Of a stretch of DNA of 64,000 nucleotides, positions 56,870 to 64,000 are shown piece after piece. The notes beneath the pieces are model-generated. The model was not told the DNA's origin, ran no database searches, and was given only the letters and a program-made list of their open reading frames with translations. This DNA comes from Rhabdophis nuchalis (lineage: Eukaryota; Chordata; Lepidosauria; Squamata; Natricidae), in assembly GCA_039707465.1 (NCBI GenBank), contig CM077646.1, positions 75,602,715-75,666,714 of the forward strand, written 5' to 3'. Both the position numbers and the translations under genes were made by a program. Position 1 is the stretch's first letter. Each line of letters begins with the position of its first letter.

Positions 56870-58870
56870 ACAGGGGAACCCTATACCAGGTTCTTGGAAG
56901 GATGCCTACATTTCTTTAATACCCCAAGTTGAACTCGACTAAACTTCTGTGAAGAACTACAGGCCAATGTCTCTCCTTCATCATGACTACAAACTTTTTA
57001 CATCTATTTGAGATGAAAGATTTTAAAAGGTTTTACAGGATTATATACATGAAGACCAGTGTGTGGTTTCTTACCTAAAAAATAACTAAAAGATAATATA
57101 AGAGTAATATTTAATATAATTGAATATTTATAACGTAGAGGCAAACAGGTTCTTGCATTAATCTATCTGTATGCAGGACAAGTTTTTAACAATTTGAACT
57201 GGGCCTTTATGTTTACAGTGGTGGAAAAGATGGATTTTGGATTGGGCCTGTGATTTTGGATACAGGACACTCCAAAAATTTTGAATCATGATGATCGGAG
57301 ACTTTACAAAACCACCTGAAATCCAAAAGGGAACACGACGGGGATGTCCTTTATCTTCATTATTATTTATTCTAGTGTTGGAACTGTTAAATAGAAATAT
57401 TGGACAGGGTAACAGAGCAAAAGGATTATAAATTAAAATGGAAATTACAAATTACGTGCATTTGCTGATGACTTGGTATTGATTGTGCAAGACCCACTAG
57501 ACAATGAACCCATTGAACATGTTATGAGGAAAATTAAAATGTTTGGAGAAATGGCAGGTTTAAGAATAAATAAATCAAAGACAACAATACTGAATAAGAA
57601 CAGAAAGGTTGAAGATAAGAAGAAATTGGAATTTAAAACTTTTTAAAGTTGTGAAAAAGGTACAATATTTGAGAGTGTTTCTTGCTGAAGAAAATTCTAA
57701 ACTTTACAAAAATAATCACGGTAAAATATGGAAAGATATAAAATTGGATTTAAATAGATGGCAAAATTAGATTTGTCATTAATGAGAAGAATTTTAGTAA
57801 TTAAAATGAATGTACTACCTAGAATTTTATTTTTATTTCAGACTATACCTTTATTGATTAGCGATTCCACTTTCAAACAGTGTCAGAACGATGTATCTAA
57901 ATTTACTTAGCAAAATAAAAAAGCAAGAATTAAATATAAGCTGCTACAAGATTCTAAAGAGAGAGATCTGGATTTGTTGGATCTTACATTATATTAATGA
58001 TGCCTGTTGTCTGGTATGGTTAAAAGACAGGATAACTTAAAAAAATTCAAGGCTGTTAGACCTCAAAGGTTTTGATTTGAGATTTAGGTGGCATGCCTAT
58101 CTATTGTATGACAAATATATAGGATGCCACTCAAGATGAATCTAGAAGACAAATATGTAGTGTATGGTACAATGGGTCAAAATATTTGGGGTAATATAAT
58201 GCTAGATAAATGGGAGAATGTATGGATGACGGAACTATAATTCACATTAAATTATAGTTTGAAAGAAAGCTTTAATAAAATGATTTATCGTTGGTATTTG
58301 ACCCCAAATAGATTAGTGAAAATATATAAAGGAATTTCTAATAATTTCTGGAAATGTTGTCAGAGTCCAGGTTCATTTTATCATATGTAGTGGTCTTATA
58401 AATATTTAAAAACATACTGCAAAAACATATCAATGGCAATGCTAAAAATATTTAAGATATAAATATTGTTGAAACCTGAAGCTTTTCTTTTATAGGTATG
58501 ATGGACAAGTCAATTGAGAAACAATTTGGGGTGCTATTCCTTCACATGGTGATGGCTCCAAGGATTATACTTGCCAAACATTGGAAAGAAAAAGAGATGC
58601 TGACTGTTAAAGTATGGATTTTGAAACTGACTGAATTTGCAGAGATGGCAAAATTAATTGCTTTGATGACAGATCATGGACTAGACACCTTTCTAAGAGA
58701 CTGGAAACAATTTGTGGACTTTCTACATGCTAAATATAATAACAGATGGTTAACAGAAGGATTTGAAGATTAGTATAATGTTTAGCTCAACTTGTTGACT
58801 GCTTTTTTTCTTCTTCTTTTATATATATATGTGTGTGTGTGTTACATTTTTGAGCTGATCAAAAAACATA
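56870..58870 (+). mobile_element. L1 LINE ORF2 remnant, 5' truncated
   Basis: It starts in the reverse transcriptase (a PGSWKDAYISLI-like stretch and a NYRPMSLL-like stretch). It continues with KPPEIQKGTRRGCPLSSLLF and an FADDLVLIV-type catalytic motif (about 57455-57480). It ends with the ORF2 C-terminal region (AKHWKEKEMLTVKVWILKL, 58498-58773). Many frameshifts and stops. It is antisense to APPL1. It is not close to the ORF1-only element, which has no ORF2 to compare. Confidence 0.82.
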
Positions 58871-58910
58871 TAACAAACATATTTAAAAAAAATTACACAA
58901 CGGAATTCTT

Positions 58911-59360
58911 GGCTTTCTGTCTAGATGGTCTCTGGTGATGAGCCGAAAGGCAGAAAAGGAAAAGCAGTGTGCTTCCTCCCTTAATTGGGGCCTTAACAGG
59001 GTGTTGTGGAAACAATTATATATATGAGAGAATATTTTCACAGCTCCTGTTATGAGGCCCCTTTAAGGGAGGAGACAAGCTGTCCTCCTCTGCCTTTCGA
59101 CTCAACCCAGAGATCATCTAGACAGAGAGCCAATGAGATTACTGCTGTGTGAAATTTTTTAGATATGTGTTAGATTTTTAAGGGCTGATTTAATAAATAA
59201 GAGACCAGGATGGATCCATTTCGGGCATATCCAGCCTGATATGCTGGAAAGTGCCGGTTCAAATTTCACACAGCAGTAATCTCATTGGCTCTCTGACTAG
59301 ATGATCTCTGGGTTGAGTCGAAAGGCAGAAAAGGAGGACAGCTTGTCTTCTCCTCTTTAT
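58911..59360. repeat. Three-arm inverted/direct repeat
   Basis: A unit of about 95 bases (ggctctctgtctagatgatc, tctgggttgagtcgaaaggc) occurs three times: + at about 58911-59000, inverted at about 59048-59159, and + at about 59260-59356. The last two arms are almost exact complements including aatttcacacagcagtaatc, with a 100-base spacer. They could form a long hairpin. The family is not recognised. Confidence 0.75.
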
Positions 59361-59433
59361 GATAAAACAATAAATTTCAAAAAAATATTTAACAAAATAT
59401 AAAACGTGTCTTTTCTGCTGTTTGATGACTTAC

Positions 59434-59525
59434 ATAATTGGCCTCATGCTTTCATGTCTCTGCTGGAAGGAAGGTGAGGGAGTGACAGCCTCTAAAGCTG
59501 ACTGATTTACACGGGCAGCAATTTC
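59434..59525 (-). CDS. APPL1: APPL1 coding exon, PH-PTB linker
   Basis: Acceptor aatatag, donor gtaagt. It encodes EIAARVNQSALEAVTPSPSF and QQRHESMRPI. The end differs from the human AAG-containing linker as I remember it and is about one residue shorter. Confidence 0.93.
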
Positions 59526-60389
59526 CTATATTGTTAGAAGAAAAACAATTTTTTTTTCATTTAATTAGATCTAAAAATAAATGAATATATGAAGATCTTT
59601 AGTAAGCACTGCAACAAATTGAGCAGACATACTGAAGTGATATTTTTGTTAGAAATATGAATTTATATATTAACAGCGGTTAATCATTTTTATTGAGGAA
59701 CACTGCTAAGCATACAGTCTGGACCAAAATCAATTATTAGGAGTCTTTGGGCAATGTAACTTAAATTTTCTATGTTCATCTGCCATGCAGAAGGGGCACT
59801 GCAGGTAAAAATTGACCCTCCTCTAAGCAAGTCTTTATACCCAAAATCATTCTCCATCCAAATTGGAGCAAGGCCTTTAATGCCAATGGAAGCTTTCCCA
59901 ACCAAAAATGTAACCATGTAAACAGTGATTTCCATCCAAGAAAGAAAGAGGAAGTAGTGGGAAAAGACAGACAAGAAAGTTGGGAATGAAAGGAAAATGA
60001 TCTAAAGTCATATGCACGTGTACAAGAAACAAAAGAAACAACATATATACAACTGTATATTTTACATGAGATACAAACTCAGGATTGAAAAACTATAATA
60101 AAATAATAAAATAAAATCCCATCTTCCATCGACTCAGTCTTTATTTCTTCTTTCCCTTTCTCAATTACTACATTCTCTGTAGTGCAATCTTTTGGCTCCA
60201 TTAAAATGCAAATGCAGAATTAACACCAATTTTTCTCTCAATCTGCATAAACAAGAAATTTTAATCTCAATATTTATTTCAATATTCCAATGTGCTCCGT
60301 CTGGAATGAAGCGTTTCCTCAAATTTAAATATAAACTTCACATCTAACAGCATTTCATTTTTTATATTAAAAGAGTACAATCACATTAC

Positions 60390-60446
60390 CTCTGGGTTTT
60401 CGCTGAGGTAAATCTGTTTAGAAATATTGTTTATTGTGCATATCCA
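60390..60446 (-). CDS. APPL1: APPL1 coding exon, PH C-terminal helix
   Basis: Acceptor tttccag, donor gtaatg. It encodes WICTINNISKQIYLSENPE, the C-terminal alpha helix of the PH domain. Confidence 0.95.
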
Positions 60447-61369
60447 CTGGAAAAAAAGTTTAAAATATAGTTAAGTATTTTTTGCTCATTATATACTTTG
60501 TATTTCTAGATTATTGTTAAGAGATTAAAAATATAGTAAATGCTTTAGTCTGGTAAGAAGAATAACTTTTATCCTTGGAAATTAACAAAAATAGGTGTCA
60601 GGTTATGATTTTTTTAGATAAGTAAATCTCACCTTGCCCTTAGCCTGTAACTTTCCAATAACAAATAATAAAAATATACTTGACATGTTAACAATCTTTG
60701 CATGCACAGACTAAGTTAACAATAAGATATTTACAATTAGTTTCCAAACTACAGAGCAGGACAGAGGAAACTTGTGACTTTTGAGATGATGTTAAATTCC
60801 ATGTTTCATGCAATTAATTATATTTGCTGGGCCTGTTGCAAGTTGTGGTTCTACAATTTTTGGAACTGATAATTTCTTCAACACTACCACAGAAGCGAAA
60901 GAAAAGTCCATGCATTTTGTTTAAAAAAATCATCTTTAAATAAAGTTTCCATCTGTCTAGCTGAATTTTTCCTCTTGATTTTTTTAAATGATTCCAATAA
61001 TAGAAGTGAAAAACCACAGACTTGCTAAATGTGAAATATATCCACAAAATATGCAGTTTTAATACTAAACCAGTAATGTGGCACATTTGAAATTCTGTTC
61101 TCTGCATTGGTTACTCATCATGGAGAGCAGGAGGTTTCAAAACTTTTTTAAACTGCCTTGTTACAGCTAATGACAAGGTGAGAACTTTCCACTCTACCTT
61201 TCTTTTGGCTTGAAAGCTGGCACAGTTTTCCACTATTGAGGATTCTCAATTTCATGATAAAGAAAGGCTTTCATTAATTAGACAGATTTGTCAGGTTTGG
61301 GAAATTTTACTCCTTAAAGCCTCCCAAAACATTTACTAGTTTCAATAATCATTCTGTTAAAAATCTTAC

Positions 61370-61412
61370 TTCTTCGTAATCTTTTCTGCTCTCAGCTTGC
61401 AAAATTGAAGAC
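61370..61412 (-). CDS. APPL1: APPL1 coding exon, PH domain
   Basis: Acceptor caacag, donor gtaaga. A 43-base exon encoding SSILQAESRKDYEE, the end of the PH core. Its first base completes the Lys codon of the preceding exon. Confidence 0.93.
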
Positions 61413-62197
61413 CTGTTGGACCAGGAAATAAAAGAAACAAACTGAATTATATTTCTTAAACAAAACAAGGAAAAGAAATGTTCATCAAGTTGTTGGCTTC
61501 AATTTGTTGATACATGCAATTCTTTACACACTATATCATTTGTACCTTGTCAAATCTCAAACAGAAACCCCCTGATGGACATTGCCCACCTATATTTATC
61601 TTTGCATTGTGGAACTCAGCATATTTCATTTGAGCAATGTTCTAGGGGCAATTATCCATTGATATACCTCAAAGAGAATTTATGTTATCTGAGCTTGTCT
61701 TCTGTTAACCTCGCTCAGTAAAAACCAGTAAGACTGCACAGAATGAGAGGAAGGTATCCCTACTGCGTTTTAGGCTGAGAGGAAAACAGGCAATCAGAAA
61801 GAAAAAGCTGGCAGACAAATTTCCCCTTTAACAAGGATTGAAAATACCCGTAACATTTTAGAAAGAAAACAAGTAGCCTGTAGACAGGATTACACGTGAA
61901 AATCTAAATACAGAATCGCCTTCAGTGAGATGGACGGCATAGGAGTTTGACAAATAAATAAAATGATAAAAAATAAGCAAAATATATTTAAATTGCAGGA
62001 TCGAGTTCTGATTAAATAAGTTGATTTAAACTAATAGAAACTTGTCTTATACCTGCCAAGTTTTCAATCTGGGAAAGACAAGGATTTATTCATCCTTCTC
62101 TCCTACCTTTCACGAAAAACTGAAGGGTTGCAGGAAATACTTTCTAATTGCTTCTCCCTTACTAAAAACATATGTAAGAAATGGTAAGAATACAAAC

Positions 62198-62386
62198 TTT
62201 TTGCCATCAAAAGATGTTATTTGAAAGCAGTATTTTCTGTCTTCACAATCCACAGCCATTACCGAACAATTGTCTATATCCATTACAAGCCCTCCAGCAA
62301 CTTCACCTCTTCCTTGGCTCATTAGGTTTCCACCCTGTGTGAAGTAAAACTGTCTGTCCCAACTGGAAGACACCAGTCCTGTTTTA
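62198..62386 (-). CDS. APPL1: APPL1 coding exon, PH domain
   Basis: Acceptor ttcag before 62386 and donor gtttgt after 62198. It encodes KTGLVSSSWDRQFYFTQGGN, LMSQGRGEVAGGLVMDIDNC, SVMAVDCEDRKYCFQITSFD and GK. The unusual gtttgt donor still keeps the phase (AA, then G from the next exon). Confidence 0.95.
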
Positions 62387-62583
62387 CTGAAGTAAGAAAA
62401 AAGAAAAACTGACTTAGTCCAACCTAGCAGCATCAAATCTCTAATGAAAAAAATTATAAGCTTTGGAGTGGAGATAGTTTCATATAATTGAATGCAGTTA
62501 TGCATAGATTATTTTGGTTCAGCAAGAAATACCAAGAGAGAATATAAAAAAGTACTTAACTAAATTTCTCAACATGCTGTTTT

Positions 62584-62662
62584 ATGAGCAAATACTACCA
62601 GTATTGCTCTCTCTCTCTCCATGTTTGTGTATGTGCGCACAAAGACTCACACACACACACAC
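62584..62662 (+). repeat. Short (CT)n and (CA)n microsatellites
   Basis: gctctctctctctcc near 62606-62620 and acacacacacacac near 62648-62661. They lie in the APPL1 intron between exons 62198-62386 and 63886-64000. Confidence 0.85.
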
Positions 62663-62664
62663 AA

Positions 62665-63885
62665 AGACTCCTTGTTTTGGGCTTTAACACATGTACTCAA
62701 ACCACAAGAAACAGTGTTTACATTCATACAGCAAAGATGTAACTTTCATACAGCTCTTCCTGGATGTTCAAAGATACAAATATACTTGCCAGATGGTGCA
62801 AAAATACTTATGAAAGCATATTAAAAGTATGGGTAAAAATTATATTATGTCTGCTATTTCCATCACCAATCATTTCAAAAATGAAATATTGTAATGCAAA
62901 AATATTTTGGGCCAGGATTCAAAAAATTGTCAGATCCATCAGCTTCGTCTTGACACCTTGCTGGCATCCTGCCATCAACGGCCTAGGGTGAAGAGATGGG
63001 GACAAATGGGCCATAAACCTGTGTGTATCTATTGTGGTAAATAGTGAGGGGGGGGTATGACAGCTGAGGAAGAGCAGATCTACATGGAACCAGTTCATGC
63101 CAGACAACTTCAAGGCTGTTTACCCTGAGTGTGGAAAGTTACCAGCCCAAACACCTCAGTGTTCCCAATACATCTCAGTGACATCACATTGGCCTGACTT
63201 GGACTGGTCATGGTGGGGAAGGGTAGGGAATGAAAGAAGCATTTTTGTGTTGTGTGGGAAACTCAGATTCCCTCTGACTTTACTGTAACCAGCATCTCTT
63301 ATTAAAAGTACCTTCCACTTTAATCAAATGGAGTCCAGGAATCAGACTGGGGCAGGTCTGACAATAATATCACAGGCAAACAAATTTTATTTTTTAGTGC
63401 TACATTATTTAGTATGTCCTGCTGACCTTAAGCTCACTTGTGGAATTGTTGTGAAGATGAAAGCTCAGAGATCACTAGTGCTCCTTTGAGCTTTGGGGAG
63501 GCAAGAACAAACAAATAAGTCATTGCAATCGAGAGACAGATGCAATCCACTTTTAAAGCTGCACCCTTTTTTAAAGAGAAGCTGTTACAACAAAAATAAC
63601 AAATGAAGGAGCAGCTGTTCTCCCAGGTGTATATATCACTTCCAAGGTTTCTAGCCAAACTACCCTGAGACAAGTTAAATTATAATATATTGTGGCATGA
63701 AACATCATAAACAAGATCATGGATTTAATGACAAATCTGTAGTGTATGCTGCTTGGTACTGGACATTATTTTAAATCTTAAAAACTATTAACAACTACTA
63801 ATTATTTTTATTTACCACACAGTAATCAAAGCCCATGTAATTTATAACCCAGGCTATATTATATGTATCTGAAATTGGTTCTTAC
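62665..63885. other. APPL1 intron, nothing recognised
   Basis: No exon, RNA gene or repeat family that I can name. Small open frames are short and lack domains. Confidence 0.5.
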
Positions 63886-64000
63886 TTTCTTGCATTTAGA
63901 TAACCAGCCTTGCGAGTAAGGTTTCTTTGGACCAAAAATTTTGTAGTATCAGGATCTGGTAAATAAAGTGGATCACTGGCTATTTCCAAATCTTCTATAG
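63886..64000 (-). CDS. APPL1: APPL1 coding exon (5' border at or beyond window edge)
   Basis: It encodes EDLEIASDPLYLPDPDTTKF and LVQRNLTRKAGYLNAR, the lead-in to the PH domain; donor gtaaga follows at 63885. A possible acceptor (ctatag) lies at the extreme edge (63995-64000), so the exon either starts near 63994 or continues outside. Confidence 0.9.

Larger units (their letters stand above)
41997..64000 (-). other. APPL1: APPL1 gene, 3' part (13 coding exons)
   Basis: Adaptor protein with BAR, PH and PTB domains. It binds Rab5 on early endosomes and links receptors such as adiponectin receptor and DCC to AKT signalling. The minus-strand exons here cover the end of the BAR-PH linker, the PH domain (FYFTQGGNLMSQ, CSVMAVDCEDRKYCFQITSF), the linker (SLDSIVAPDTPIQFDIISPV), the PTB domain (DSILHQLFIIRFLGSMEVKS, LYATHQENKRLFGFVL), a basic coiled coil (EREKEKQQKELNKQKQ) and the acidic C-terminus. 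All have GT-AG borders with compatible phases. The paralogue APPL2 is less likely given the linker and tail. The BAR exons lie beyond the window. Confidence 0.95.

Overview
This window is vertebrate nuclear DNA, almost certainly from a squamate reptile (lizard or snake). It is AT-rich, the genes are split by large introns with GT-AG borders, and the interspersed repeats are typical of squamates: Sauria tRNA-derived SINEs, CR1 and young L2 LINEs, hAT elements with 8-bp target duplications (one resembling SPIN), and a Penelope-like terminal repeat. No bacterial or viral gene set is present.

Three host genes are recognisable. (1) DNAH12, + strand, 630-25145: the last 12 coding exons of an axonemal inner-arm dynein heavy chain, 634 residues ending in CQLDD. 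(2) ASB14, + strand, 28688-37901: nine coding exons of an ankyrin-repeat and SOCS-box protein, the substrate receptor of a Cullin-5 ubiquitin ligase. (3) APPL1, - strand, 64000-41997: 13 exons covering the PH domain, linker, PTB domain and C-terminal tail of a Rab5-effector adaptor. Its BAR-domain exons lie beyond the right edge. The order DNAH12-ASB14-APPL1, with APPL1 convergent, matches human 3p14.3. The genes are not known to share a pathway: cilia motility, ubiquitin ligation and endosomal signalling. What is shared is conserved synteny.

The rest is introns and intergenic DNA filled with repeats. The DNAH12 intron 9171-19025 is swollen by nested insertions. A 1.3-kb hAT-like element (9278-10601) is flanked by a perfect 8-bp duplication. 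A minus-strand L1-derived element (11792-18324) has a perfect 15-bp target duplication and carries only a 5' UTR, ORF1 and a short 3' UTR, with no ORF2, like a half-L1 (HAL1). An apparently full-length L2 (12353-16919) is inserted inside that ORF1. A second, nearly identical L2 copy lies in an APPL1 intron (about 47812-50985), and a more decayed one sits beside it (about 45345-47000). The DNAH12-ASB14 intergenic region holds a roughly 180-bp (TA)n tract next to a Penelope-like repeat with a hammerhead-ribozyme-like core on the minus strand. ASB14 introns hold a CR1, a SPIN-like hAT and a 1.0-kb hAT-like element. APPL1 introns hold an L1 ORF2 remnant and a three-arm inverted/direct repeat.

The best candidate for something little described is the ORF1-only L1 element with its nested L2. 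The hammerhead-like motif and the palindromic CR1 block at 7268-8415 come next. One real gene-model problem remains: the ASB14 exon 2/exon 3 junction.
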